In this document: piece by piece, positions 1 to 11,347 of the stretch | How positions within the stretch are numbered: position 1 is the first letter of the stretch | Layout: each line of letters starts with the position of its first letter | Position numbers and translations under genes: made by a program | The notes under the pieces: generated by a model | Seen by the model: only the letters and a program-made list of their open reading frames with translations | Databases searched by the model: none | What the model was told of the DNA's origin: nothing | From: Microstegium vimineum | Lineage: Eukaryota > Streptophyta > Magnoliopsida > Poales > Poaceae | Assembly: GCA_022036555.1 (NCBI GenBank) | Contig: CM039137.1 | Location: 24,731,862 to 24,795,861, forward strand | Reading direction: 5' to 3' | DNA length: 64,000 nucleotides

Positions 1-172
1 TGGCCAAGCACCCTAGACACAGTACAAAACCAGAGTAAATCAAGGGCCCCTTTTTTTACTATCTCCAGCAATTTCAATCATTGTTGCACACCATAAACCA
101 AAATTGCACCACCACTGTACCAGGTATTATATTACCACTCACCACTACACATACGGTGAAGGAAGATCTTAA

Positions 173-446
173 GGACCTGTTTGGATACAAAGTATTTTTA
201 GAGTATTAGAGAAATACTATGGTTTTAAAAAATACTTTGGTTTTTAAAAGATATTGGGTGTTTGGATACAACAAACTTTGTAGTTTCTAAAACCATAGTT
301 TTGTTAAAACTGTAGTATTTTTGGAGTTTTAAAAACTCCACTCATAACCTCTTTTTTCTAAACCATGGTTTTGTGTCTCTTTGGTTTACAAAACTACAGT
401 TTTGTAATACCATAGTTTCCAAAAACTACGTCACCCAAACAGGCCC
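173..446. mobile_element. Tourist-like MITE
   Basis: The termini are inverted: ggacctgtttgg at the left and ccaaacaggccc at the right. The element is flanked by TAA on both sides, the 3-bp target duplication typical of PIF/Harbinger-derived Tourist MITEs. The interior is AT-rich with repeated blocks of a 'ccatagttttg' type and no coding capacity. It lies downstream of the visible part of the ceramide glucosyltransferase gene, probably in a late intron or the 3' flank. Confidence 0.7.
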
Positions 447-585
447 TAAGCCATATAATTTGCAATTGATAGAGCATATTGTATTACTTATTTTCATTGA
501 CCCACCTACATATCCATCATGGTTTTTCATAGAAAATATCTTGAGCGGGACATCCCAACAGTTTAGAGTAAAAAAAAGATATATT

Positions 586-753
586 GGGCCTGTTTGATAC
601 TTTCAGCAGCTTATTATGGCCACGCTTATTCCTACAGCTCCCATTTGTACTAACAGAAACTGGATCAGACCAGCTTATTTTGACCGCCGCTTTTATCCTA
701 TTTGTGCAGCTTATCTGGAAAACGCTTCCAGATAAGCTGTACCAAACAGGGCC
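586..753. mobile_element. Short MITE with gggcctgtttgata/taccaaacagggcc ends
   Basis: About 168 bp with near-perfect terminal inverted repeats and an internal inverted pair (agcttatctggaaaacgcttccagataagct region, 709-738). No convincing target-site duplication was seen, so the superfamily is left open. It lies inside or just beyond the ceramide glucosyltransferase transcription unit. Confidence 0.6.
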
Positions 754-913
754 AATGGGTGCTCTTTTTGGCCCCCACCTTGAACCTACCAAACTTGCTT
801 AGCAAATAGAAAGTTTGTCATTGTGACAGAATGAATGGGACTTATGTGACTTGCTCTTTCTTTTACTGCCCGCAAATAAGCTGCATAGCTTTCCAATGCA
901 AAATTTGCTGTAC

Positions 914-3900
914 CTGGAGAAGCTAAGATCACTGGCAAGAGGGTGTGGAAACACAGCAACAGGAGGTGAAGATATGAGCCTTTTGTGCTGTCCTGTGAAA
1001 GATACAGTTCAATTATTATAAGTAAATGTTGTGTGGTCAAAAGGCATGGACCAAGAACACAAAAGATTGATATGAACAAAGTTAGAAGTCCCAAATAGAA
1101 AAATGATTGAAAATCATAGCAGCCCTTGGCCTTTAAGCATATAGAAGTAATTATCAGATTGTATTTGATTCCTAATACTAAATTTCAGCCTTTTGTAACA
1201 AAAGAGGCATAACTCCTGGCAATGAAGAATTACCTGCAATTGCAGCGAGTGTCATATCATCTGAGTAACCACCATCTCTTAATCCACTGACAACACCATA
1301 TCGGTCTTGCCTAAAATCATCAGCATGCATCTAAAGTGAAGTCTTGTTAGAAACACTATGGATGAATGGATGATTAAAGTTTATACAGATAAAATCTAGA
1401 GAAAATGTTCTCATCGAGAAATATAGACTATATATACCATCATACAGCCACCCCACAAGAAGAAAGTCTTCCCACCAGTTGCAAATCCCATCGAGCAAGG
1501 CTGCAGTATGGTTATTGTCACTAAATTGCAAGGATGATCAATAGTAAAAATGAACAATGGATATACACACAAAGAACTACATTACTCACAAACAAAAATT
1601 CAAAGATAGAATGACAGGGTAAGATATGCTAACAAGAAAACATGATGCGGATAAAAGAAATAGTCATTTGGACGTTGGTAATACAAACCTTTACTTTTCA
1701 TAAAAAATCAAATCATTAGCCAAGGAGATGCAAACACTACAGAAGGGACAGATACTATTACATTGCAGAACAATGATGAAATTTCTCGGTAGTTGACATT
1801 TTCCCAACATTAATGTTGCTTAGAATTCTGTTTTGGTGGAATAATAAGTACTGTGCTTAACAGATAACATGACTTGTTCAGTAACATGAGGGAAATTTTT
1901 AATGATGTAGATGAAAAGAGAAAAGAGAGAAGGATCAAGAATGCGTAGAAGCAATAACAAAAAAATTTATGTGTGATGCAGTGCCTTAGCACATCAGAAT
2001 AAACAAGTTAATCCATGGAATAACTACACACAATGTGGATCTAAATTAACTTTCTTGTATTTAATGAAAGGACAAGCAAACACCCATAATGTAGGGTTCT
2101 GATTAAATAACTTCATACCATGTGGTATTCATATATGCAATAGCTGCCCAAACTGCCAGAAGGTAAGTCAAGGGGATATCCAGTTTGTATAAATATCTGC
2201 CAACCACAAAAGCATACAATGTTAATGCAGTGAGGGCAATAGAAGAAGGGAGGAGGGGTTCACAAAAAAGCAGACCTCAGGATTCTTCTCCATTTCTTTT
2301 GTGAGTGCTCCGATAGTCCCAGGATGCAGCCTCACATCATCGTCAAGAAACAAGACATACTTGGTATCCTTGTGCATCTTTTCAACACCGATCTGTTTCA
2401 GTTTGATAAACATGAGTAATGAGTCAACTTACTGGACTTTTTTGGTAAAAAGAACAAGGCCAAGAGATGACCATATAGTAACCGCAGTAACAGTCGAAAT
2501 TTGTGGCATTTGTTAAAATTCAGTGTGACTATCCTCATGCTTGCAAGGTGTACAATTGTAGCACTTACAGCTTACCACCTTTCAAGATGTTTTAGTTACT
2601 ATAAAAGGTGAAGATGAATGATATGTGAAAGGCAAAAAAACATATTGGAAACAAAGAGGAACACAATAGAATGGAATGTTCGAATGCATGCACATTCAAC
2701 AGCTCCATTCCACGCACTAGGAACATCTACAAGCATAAGCTAAAATGAGCATTCAGTAGACATCGAGGATGAGAACAAAGCGTACCAATTGATTGTGAAT
2801 TTTCTGGCTACAGGTTGTTGATAACCCAGCCACAACCACCTTCGCCTCTAGATTGTCCTGAAAATTATATCTGATAAGGTTACAATAGATGAAGAGTTTG
2901 AGCATATCATGACTGTAAACGTTACGAGACAATCCACTTACCTTGTACTCTGCGATCAAACGGGAAACAGCATGATAAGCCGGATCGTCTTTGCTCTCTA
3001 CCATAAACAGGAATTCCAGTGGCCCCCCATAAAGTGATGTAATCTGTACTTTTATGGATTATAAGGGCACATAACAATACAAGACATAAACAGCGGTCAT
3101 TATATATGTATAGTACAGTTTCATCATACCTGAGTTTGCCAATTTTGCAAATTATGTTCGCCAAAGCCCTTCAAAGGCATAATTACAGAGACTCTAGGTA
3201 AATTCTCCTGAATAGAGTGCTCAAGCTCATCTATGTTGTCACAAAGAAAAGCAAAACTATTTCCATCTACAATGTTGCGCCTCATGTTCTTTGTAACCCT
3301 TTTTCTGGTAAGAGAGCATAGATTGTATAAGAAACCAGCTGATATGTTGTTTCCATCCTTGTCAAGTAAAACCTAAAATCACAAAATTCCTTTCTTTACC
3401 TGACAATTGAAGCAGCCGCCCACCCGAGAGCAAGAACTAAACAGATACAGCACCCCTACATAAATGGGATAACCAGCATACAAACAAGAAGACATAGTAA
3501 GAAAAATTGCCAGTAAACTGAAAGGACCAAAAAGGTATATGAGGTCAAGCACTCCGAAGGATTTTTTACTTTTATTTTTATTTTTTAAAAAAAGAAGTTC
3601 AAACTTTAAACTGAGCTACAAAAATGAACACATGCCATATCCCAGTGGACATTCAAAATGTATACAAGAAAGATCAGTACAATTGGGGCACATATAGCAG
3701 TATAAGGTAACAAATGGAGTGAGACAAGCTGAGATCGATAACGATTGTCCGAAAGAAAATGACAAATCTCCAAAAGCATACGCACCAATAACTGATACGG
3801 GTCTTGTGTGGAAAATTGCTGGCTTTTCAAACGTAGTAATCAAACTTTTTTTTAGGAACACGTAGTAATCAAACTTATGCATCATCCCATCTCATTCAAA

Positions 3901-4223
3901 AAGCACAGTTAACTGGTTTATCCACTGCAACTTTACAACATCCATAAAACAGTTGCGCCGTCACAAAACTCTCTGTAACTTCCTAGTTGTGGCCTTGTGG
4001 GAGAACTCAGAACAGAATCGTAAAAAAAAAACTGACGGCCAAAACTATTCCTCAAAAACATCGCGCTTTCCGCAGCTCCCAGGCAATTCTGCCCCGGCGT
4101 CCACAATGCGAAGGGCGTGGGACGAGGTCTCACCTGGATCTGAATGGCGATGGCCAAGGTGCTCGTGAAGGCGCGGCTCGCGGCGGCGAGCAAAGCGTCG
4201 GCGGTGGCTTCCATCGCCGCCAT
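914..4223 (-). CDS. Ceramide glucosyltransferase (glucosylceramide synthase), 3' part outside the window
   Basis: Family role: transfers glucose from UDP-glucose to ceramide, giving glucosylceramide, at ER/Golgi membranes. Ten exons join in frame with GT/AG borders: 4134-4223, 3400-3455, 3130-3304, 2942-3043, 2786-2857, 2276-2392, 2119-2196, 1438-1500, 1234-1330 and 914-992, giving 309 codons. An N-terminal hydrophobic stretch (about residues 31-48) looks like a membrane anchor. Glycosyltransferase family 21 motifs are visible: VSVIMPLKGFG, the acidic pair in VESKDDPAYH, FLDDDVRLHPG, and DGGYSDDMTLAA. The start ATG (4221-4223) opens a GC-rich first exon below a CT-rich leader. Plant homologues are roughly 500 residues, so about the last 200 codons lie left of base 1. 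I searched 1-913 for the next exon and saw none. No lesion is visible in the part present. The enzyme assignment is strong; the exon limits come from splice consensus and frame. Confidence 0.9.
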
Positions 4224-6216
4224 TGCCTGCGGCGTCCCCTCCCCTCCTTCGAGCCGCGGCGGGGCACCTTCCGAAGCTTCTAGGCGCTTCTGGAGAGGGG
4301 TGGGGGAGCAAGAGGCCGCGTCTCTCGCCGGATCTCTCTACCGCCGGGCCTGGCCTGACCTGACCTGACCTGGGCGGTGAGAGAAGGGGAGTCTGCCCGA
4401 TGTGGGGGAGGAGGGAGAAGAGAAGGAAGGGAGGGGGGGAAGGGAGAAGGGGTTGATTTGGGCTGCCTGGGTGGCCTTTGTGATTAGGGCCACGGCCCTG
4501 ATTCCCAAAATGCTTCTGGCCACCCTGCCCCCACAATTTTTGAATTGGGGTTGCTATGCGTACCAAACTGTAAACATTGAACTAATATAATTCGGCAAAT
4601 AATCCGTTTGCTCTATAATTATATGACTCTATAATTATATGACGCTCTAACTTTATACACTTTTAAAAATTTTATTAATTGTTTTTAAAAAAAATCCACT
4701 AACATAGTATAATATCAAATTTCCATTGAACTTTCCAAAATTAAAGTTTTCTAAAAAAACCAGCATAAATAGTATCAATAGATACACCAGCACTGACAAT
4801 ATGTGTCGATAATGAATTTATTTAAACACACACATATTAATATATTTATATAAAAAGATATTAAAAATTAGAAAAGCTTTACTTAGGATAAAACTAAGTG
4901 ACCTATACTTGTAAATGAGTGAGTAACACGTTGTAATATTTTTCACAAGATTGGTTATTGTTTATTTTAATGTTTGACTAGTTAAATAATTACCTAGAGT
5001 TCATGGGAATTTTTATGTCTATTTGATATTTAGTTTGCAATACTCCCTATGTTTTATATGGCATGGACTTTAAAGTTGAACTATTCAACATCATGTATAA
5101 AAGACATAGGAAGCTGCCGACTGGTAATATAATAATATACTAACATATAAAACATCAAATACACTATTAAAATATATTATATCTAATTTATGGACATTAT
5201 CTGTAAGAGGAGGGTGCTTCTGGGCACTTCCAACAAAGATAGTTACTCTGGATCATCGATAGCTGCGGAGAGAAAATCAAGGATAGGAGGTGATGAATCT
5301 GCGTCCTGTGTTGTGCTCGGCGATACAACTACTGTTATTCTTTCATCAATTCAGATACATTTTTGACTGGATCCAGAACGTTGGGCTGGATCTTACGGAT
5401 TGTCCAATGTTTAGGTTGATTGTTGAATTCGAAATATGAACTGTACTCTGGCTTCAATATTCGACAAGGATCCATTCATATATAGCACCGAGGAAAAACA
5501 CGAGAAAAAAAGACAATAAAATAATTTTGGATAGAATATTGTGTCTTATTTATTTTAGTTTTTTCCACGTTGATTATTATGCTAAAATTTCAATATAATA
5601 TTCTCTTACCTTCACAAAGAAAAATCATATGATAATCTAATAAATCAGGTTTTATGTTGCAAATAGACTAGGTCTTAAGTAGAGAAAATCTACTTAGCAC
5701 CAACTTGAAACGATTTATAATAAACTTTGCATGGAGATGGTGCGATGTCCTGCGTACGCGTAGCAGGAGCAGCTGTTTGAGCCAAGAAAACAATCTACCC
5801 TGGGCTGGGACAGGGAGATGCCAGTGTAGGGATGCGCATCTGTTCCACATTTCGCCTTGGCCAGCCAATCCCATCCCTTTCCGCTCCTCCCAAAACGGCC
5901 AAAAACCGTCGGGAAATTGTTTAAAGCCTGGCTTCATTGTCACTACAGCCTGTTCTGACGTTGCATTTGCCTGTTACTGCTGATCCCTGCCGGAGCCAGC
6001 TAAATCCTCCCGGAAAGAAACGCTCGCGAGCTCATTATATCGCTCGCCTGGAATGACAGCTAAATCTTGGAAGTGCATCTTTTTCCGAATCCGAAATCAG
6101 AACGTTCATTGATAAATGGAATTAGCATATCTCGTGACTATTCGTTTTTTTTTTAAAAAAAAAGAGATTTTCCATTCCAAAGTCAACAGAAATTTTGGAG
6201 GAAATAAAATGACTAA
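4224..6216. other. Leader/promoter of the glucosyltransferase gene, then intergenic DNA
   Basis: The first about 250 bases are GC-rich with long purine tracts (4400-4450); read on the minus strand this is a CT-rich leader typical of plant 5'UTRs. From about 4590 the sequence is AT-rich. It contains tandem fragments such as the tataattatatgac repeats near 4617-4645. No open frame with a recognisable product was found on either strand. Confidence 0.5.
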
Positions 6217-6480
6217 GGGTCTGCTTGAAAGCACACAACTAAAGTTTAGTTAGCTAAAATTTCAGAGTTAAATTTTAGCTAGCTAAAAAATCTCATAGCT
6301 AAACCTTAGGTAGGTGTTTGGATGCACCAGCTAATAGACTCAGCTAAACTTTAGCTAGCTTTAGCTATGATGCAGTCGCTAAAACCAGCTAAACTTTAGT
6401 TAGAGCTTTAGATAGCTATTTGGATGCATCACAGCTAAATTTAGCTAACTAAAGTTTAGTTGGTGCATCCAAACAGGGCC
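6217..6480. mobile_element. MITE rich in 'agctaaagttta' blocks
   Basis: The left end is gggtctgcttgaaagcacac and the right end gtgcatccaaacagggcc. These read as diverged inverted repeats, followed inward by the pair actaaagtttagtt on both sides. The body is made of permuted agctaaa/tttagct blocks, the usual look of Tourist-type foldback MITEs. Target duplication is unclear. Confidence 0.6.
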
Positions 6481-6774
6481 TAGAGCATCTCCAAGAGACA
6501 CTCCATATCCTTCCTAAATGATAGGAATAGAGATTTTGGTAAAAAAATCATCCTCCATCAGCTTATCTAAGTGGTCTTCTAAATATAGCCATCCTCTATT
6601 TCGAATTTTTTGCTAGCCAAATATAGAAGACGAGAATGACTCTCTAGAGTGTGCATGAGATATAGAAAAGCTGTTGGAAAGTGAAAAGATATACAAAACG
6701 ACTTTTATGCAAATGATTCTTTAAATGATAATTTAGAGAGTGGAATTTAGAAAGACTTTTGGAGATGCTCTAAA
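6481..6774. mobile_element. MITE with tagagcatctccaa ends
   Basis: The left end tagagcatctccaa is matched by ttggagatgctcta at the right, a perfect 14-bp inverted repeat bounding about 294 bp. This terminus is very common in grass non-autonomous DNA transposons. It directly abuts the preceding MITE, so one may have used the edge of the other as target. Confidence 0.65.
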
Positions 6775-7566
6775 TGAGTAATGGTATTGTGAGAACTGAT
6801 AAATACAGCACTGTTCATCTATTCTCGACACTGAACTGCATGATACTGTAACAGCGTATCTCCAGCACTGAACATAGGATATCGCCCATATAGAGTGAAT
6901 CAAGAAGTTTTTTATTTGTTATTTTTTTTAAAAAAAGAAGTTTTTTATTTGTCGATATTGCACAGGATTTATCAACAGTATTTTTTTTTCCTAGCTAGCG
7001 ATTCGAAAGTCTGAACTGCTGAAGTTTCAGAATAAAGTATTGACAAAATTATGAATAAACGACACCTCAGAAAACAGAGGAAATGAGTTCTTCTCTGAAG
7101 AACTTCTGGAACGCCCAAAGCCAAACATGAGCTGCAATCTTTTAGGGAGAAAGGACAAGCAAGTCCAACTCCTTTTTCAGTGTATCAAGGATTGCACCAA
7201 AGCCAAGCAAGTCATTAAACTAATCTCAGATCGGAGTGGCAAGTAGCAGAGAGAGATTTGACTAACCAAAATGATTAACAGAGGAGAACGAAAGCGACAG
7301 GGCGGGCACGCGTCACGTGCGACGTGTCCATTGAAAAATTGGCGGCAGCAGGTTAAGGTATCGTAGTTCGTAGGGGAGTCTGCAAAGAACATGGCAGGCG
7401 GGGTCTCAGGGGGGGGGGGGGGGGGGGGGCGGGCAACCTGTACCTGAATGTCAATATGTCATACAGCACCGCATTGAATTACGCTGCCAATCTGCCATGA
7501 TTGACCAGTGGAGCAAAGAAAAAATTGTGATCACATCGGCAGCTTGATCCGAACTCTTTCTCGATA
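6775..7566. other. Intergenic DNA with a 21-base G run (7409-7429)
   Basis: No gene is recognised. The uninterrupted G21 tract at 7409-7429 is the main landmark; such tracts are length-unstable and hard to sequence, so the exact count may be wrong. A short inverted stretch tttttattt/aaaaaagaagttttttattt lies near 6905-6950. Confidence 0.5.
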
Positions 7567-7784
7567 TACTCCCTCCATATTAAAAAAAAAATTGTCATTT
7601 TAGAAAATAACAGTCATCAAAAAAAAATTTTAAAAAAATATTTATTGAAATATAATATATGTATATTTTTATAAAAGTATTTTTCAAAACAAATCTATTA
7701 ATATAATTTTTATATTTTCAAACTCAACAACTTAAAAGTTATTCATGATTTATATTTTTAATGTTTTTAAATACGGAGGGAGTA
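7567..7784. mobile_element. Stowaway MITE
   Basis: TA target dinucleotides flank ctccctccatatt at the left and aatacggagggag at the right, the hallmark ends of Stowaway (Tc1/mariner-derived) MITEs. The interior is very AT-rich. Length is about 216 bp. Confidence 0.8.
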
Positions 7785-7883
7785 CTTGTCTGTCTAATAC
7801 AGACTAAAGGTTCGTTTGATACGTAAGCTAATTGCTAGCCACTAAAAATTAGCTCTAGATGAGGTCTAACATGTAAATACGTG

Positions 7884-8698
7884 GTTTTTTGCAGCGAAAG
7901 AAAAATTATATTATATAATAGCTGGGTACATCAACATATTACAAGCACTCTGGATTACACTAGATATATGCAGAAACTGATTTTCATCTAAAATATACCC
8001 ACGCCGTGAAAAGCTCCAAATCTCAAAACCAAACATTTTTGACGCTTCGTATAGATGACCGCACAGGAAAATACTCGGCACCAGCAATAGCGGCAAGCCT
8101 AAGAACAGATGTCCAACAAACGACGGCCAACATTCCTGTAGGTGGAATTGAGGATCTTTTTCTTCTTGCTGGTGTCTTCCTTCTTCTTCTTTCTGCCACC
8201 GAAGAATGAGGAAGACTAATCTGAAGGATATTCTCCCTAGTCTTTCATTGTGGCCAGATCTAACCACAACAAAACGAAGAAAATACCGGAGAAAATTATT
8301 CCATGGCGGCGACATCATCTCCGCCTTGATGCCGCCGTCCGGAAACAAAGATCTCCATGTCGTCATGTCGATGAAGATGGTGACGCCGAAGTTGTCGCCC
8401 TCGTCTTCAACGAAGCCGTCATGGAGAAGACGATTCCACCCTTCTCCTTCACCATTGCCGGAGAAGAGGAGAAGGAGAAGATAAAACTCCAATACCAAGA
8501 ACTTTGTCATGGAGAAACTCTAACCCTAAGGACTCGAACTACTGGAGAAACTTATTAAAAACAATGGATCCCCACTCCCTTCAGCCCCCGGCGAGATGCC
8601 GGAGGGGAAAGGAGGGGGACCAGCGGCGACTGCGGACGGGCGGGCGGCGGCGGCGGCCCCTCTCGCAAGACTCTTTAGGTTTTTACGACTCACTATGA
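7884..8698 (-). mobile_element. Full-length non-coding retroposon with 9-bp target duplication
   Basis: The repeat unit aaatacgtg flanks the element at 7875-7883 and 8699-8707. On the minus strand the insert begins with GC-rich sequence and ends in ...TATATAATATAATTTTTCTTTCGC followed by a short A-tract (seen on the plus strand as gttttttgcagcgaaag). This suggests target-primed reverse transcription. A related copy, reading on the plus strand, lies at about 39205-39690 and shares blocks such as ttggacatctgttct and gtggttagatct. A minus-strand open frame of about 199 codons (7911-8510) matches no family I know and is not conserved as a frame in the other copy. It is probably a non-autonomous LINE-dependent element or a processed non-coding transcript. 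Confidence 0.65.
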
Positions 8699-8747
8699 AA
8701 ATACGTGATCTGTATAGTGGTACATATCACGCTTCTACAGTAGAAAC

Positions 8748-8911
8748 ATACTCCCTCCATTTTAATTTATAAGACATTTCATTTTAAAATATATTGCTTT
8801 TGCTACACACTTTTTTATGAGGATATGCACTATGTCTACCTACATAATAAAAACAATATATCTAAAAGAAGTTAAAATGCCTTATAATTTAAAATGAAGA
8901 GACTACATAAG
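8748..8911. mobile_element. Degenerate Stowaway-like MITE
   Basis: It begins tactccctccattttaattt and ends in aaaatgaagagacta. The inner inverted arms ttttaatttataagac and gccttataatttaaaat pair well, but the right terminus is eroded. Confidence 0.55.
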
Positions 8912-9523
8912 AGTACCTTGACATACTTATTAGGTAGGTAGTTAATGTAGATTTATGTTGTTATTTTAGATTATATTTAATAATAACAACAGTAGATAAT
9001 TTTTAGATGAAGATCTATGGATCTCAAGTTCTAACTAGGAACACTATTTTTTTCTTATTAGTTGTATCTAATAAGAGTGGTAATATGAAAAGTGCTACCT
9101 TAGCCCCAAAAACATGGCATTTTAGTTTTTGTCATGAGTCAAACTATCTACTTTCACCAAGTTTATATTGGTATTTAAATATCAAACAAGTGTCATTAGA
9201 TTTTCATCACGGAACATATCTTCATCAATGACCAATTTGATGTCGTAAATGTTGATAATCTTCTCTATAAACTTGATTAAACTTAAAAATAGTTTGACGT
9301 TGAAAAAAAAGTAGAATTACAAGTTTTTAGGACAAATGTAGTAGTCTTTGAGACAATACTTATGAAACTTTTATGTTTCCTAACTAGCTATCTAAAGTAA
9401 TTATTGAAGCTTGAACTTTTAGAAGATTGACTAGATTTCAATTGAAACGCAAAATATTTATGGTTGGATGGAGTCTATATTTAAAGAGTTCATTAGGTTA
9501 ACTTTGTGATGGTAATGACATAA

Positions 9524-9541
9524 GTGTGTGTGTGTGTGTGT
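9524..9541. repeat. (GT)9 microsatellite
   Basis: Nine uninterrupted GT units in AT-rich intergenic DNA. Confidence 0.9.
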
Positions 9542-10711
9542 TCGTTCTTTCTATCTAAAAATACAAGGCAATAATTAGTCTAATCGTATAAAAAATTTAT
9601 ACACAAAAATAGTTTCATTTCATTTGTAAATACTCTCTAATGATCAAACATTTATTGCCACGGATTATACTCCTAGATTGTAAAAGAAATTGGCGATCAG
9701 TGTAATCTTAAAGATGACACCAAATCAAATTATGTCTTATATATTTTGGAACAGGAGGAAGTAATAAAAACTAGATAATGTGATTATGGGTAGAAGGATT
9801 GAGCGGAGATTTTTGTTTTCTTTTAGATAGAGTTTCTAGAAATTATCACTGCACTGATCCTAACATCAGCAGGCTGCTTTTAATTATGCTATACAGGTCG
9901 AAACAAGCTGACCTAACCAGCACCGAGCGGCGCGCGCTGTTCGGTCTCGTGGTGTACTAGCTCGTGTCTGTGGTCAGATCCGTATCGCTGTCACGTTGTG
10001 CGTTCGGGACTAGAGAGAGACCGCATGGACCCATGCACAGACGAGCAGTGAACCCATCATGTCTGCCCCTGCCCCGGTTGGTGAACCCGAGGAACCCGGC
10101 TACTATTTTGCCCCCGCTCACACATGCGCATGTGACGCTTGGCACCGCGCAAGTGGCAGCAGCAGCCTTGCCGTTGCCGAAAACGAACCGCACGACACAA
10201 CACAACACCACACGACCCTCCCCGGTCACCACCCCCGTGTCAGTTTTGCTGAGGAAAAAGTAGTAATCTTTCACACTGCTGCACCTGCACCTGCATGCCT
10301 GCATCCATGTCATGGCGGAGACATGGCCTGCAGGCTGCAGCTGCAAGATCCTATTCTTCCTTCCCATGACTGAAGTCTGAAGAGAACCACTTTCATCATC
10401 TTCCAAGCTCCATCCATCGCCCTGCGCCCCTGCAGCAGGTGTTGCAGTCTTGCAGAACATCTCCAGCAGATTGAAGCAAAGGGTTCTGAACTTCTGATTG
10501 CATCGCAGGTAGCATATGGCCTTCGATTGCTTGGTAGGTGGAGATCCTAAATGAGATGATCTGGATGCATGCAGTACAGGCCATAGTGCATGTTACTGTA
10601 TAGTAGTTGTTACGCACTTTCGCTGGAATGGATGCGCCGGGGGAAACGGGAATACTAGGATGGATAAGTTGATCTGCAGATTGTAGTATGTACTCATGTA
10701 TGATATCTGAA

Positions 10712-10771
10712 ATGTATCATGTAGAGTATTATTTTGAACACATGTATCATGTAGAGTATTATTTTGAACAC
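10712..10771. repeat. 30-bp tandem duplication
   Basis: Two adjacent identical units beginning atgtatcatgtagagtatta, with a period of 30 bases, suggesting a recent slippage event. Confidence 0.85.
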
Positions 10772-11347
10772 AACACAGCTTGAAGGTTTTGCATCAGAAC
10801 GCTAGGCAGAGTGAAGCAGTGATAAGCCACTGCTGATGTTGTTTTGGTTGTTTTTCTGTGACAAAAACTGATAAGCCGCCTGATAAGTCAAGCCAATAGG
10901 ACGTTCAATGATTGCTTCTGTAGCGAATATTCCATCAGTAGGGTGCATATGCCGTTCTTGGATGCCAAGCATGCCAGTCGCAGGTACGGCAATTAATACT
11001 GTATGTACACTGGTGCCTTGCAGAAATTGCTAACCTGGTGTCGTCCGAAGGACGTACTGAATGGACGGCTAACGACGACGTCTTTCATCTCGTCAAAAAT
11101 GAAGTAAAACGATTAGACAATCACATGAGTATAATTTTATCTCATAGCTTAAACTATATCAAAATCTCCATGCTTACAACTAGGCTACTCGTTCTCCGCA
11201 GAGGAGTCTGTCAAAATGTTTGTTATACACTGACGGTTAACAGTAAAGGTAAAAGGTGTACACTGTGGAAAGAATTTCCTATATCTATGTGCACTGCATG
11301 AGGGGTGCGGCGGGGCGCCAACTATGAACACAACGACGAGCAACATT

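Larger units (their letters stand above)
8912..11347. other. Intergenic DNA downstream of VPS53
   Basis: No gene is recognised. It holds a (GT)9 microsatellite at 9524-9541 and a moderately GC-rich block at 9950-10480 with overlapping open frames on both strands but no homology I recognise. A perfect 30-bp tandem duplication lies at 10712-10771, and probable VPS53 3' flank lies near 11300. Confidence 0.5.

Noticed and set aside
4045..4566. 173-codon minus-strand frame overlapping the glucosyltransferase start
   Set aside because: It reads the first exon in another frame; the spliced glucosyltransferase frame has family motifs and consistent splice phases.
7911..8510. 199-codon minus-strand frame as a gene
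   Set aside because: It lies within a retroposon bounded by a target duplication, and the related copy near 39300 does not keep the frame.
9957..10460. Overlapping frames of about 100-167 codons on both strands
   Set aside because: No motif, no splice partners, no family similarity; the GC content alone explains them.
10712..10771. Start of a satellite or CRISPR-like array
   Set aside because: Only two adjacent units without spacers; this is simple tandem duplication in a plant genome.
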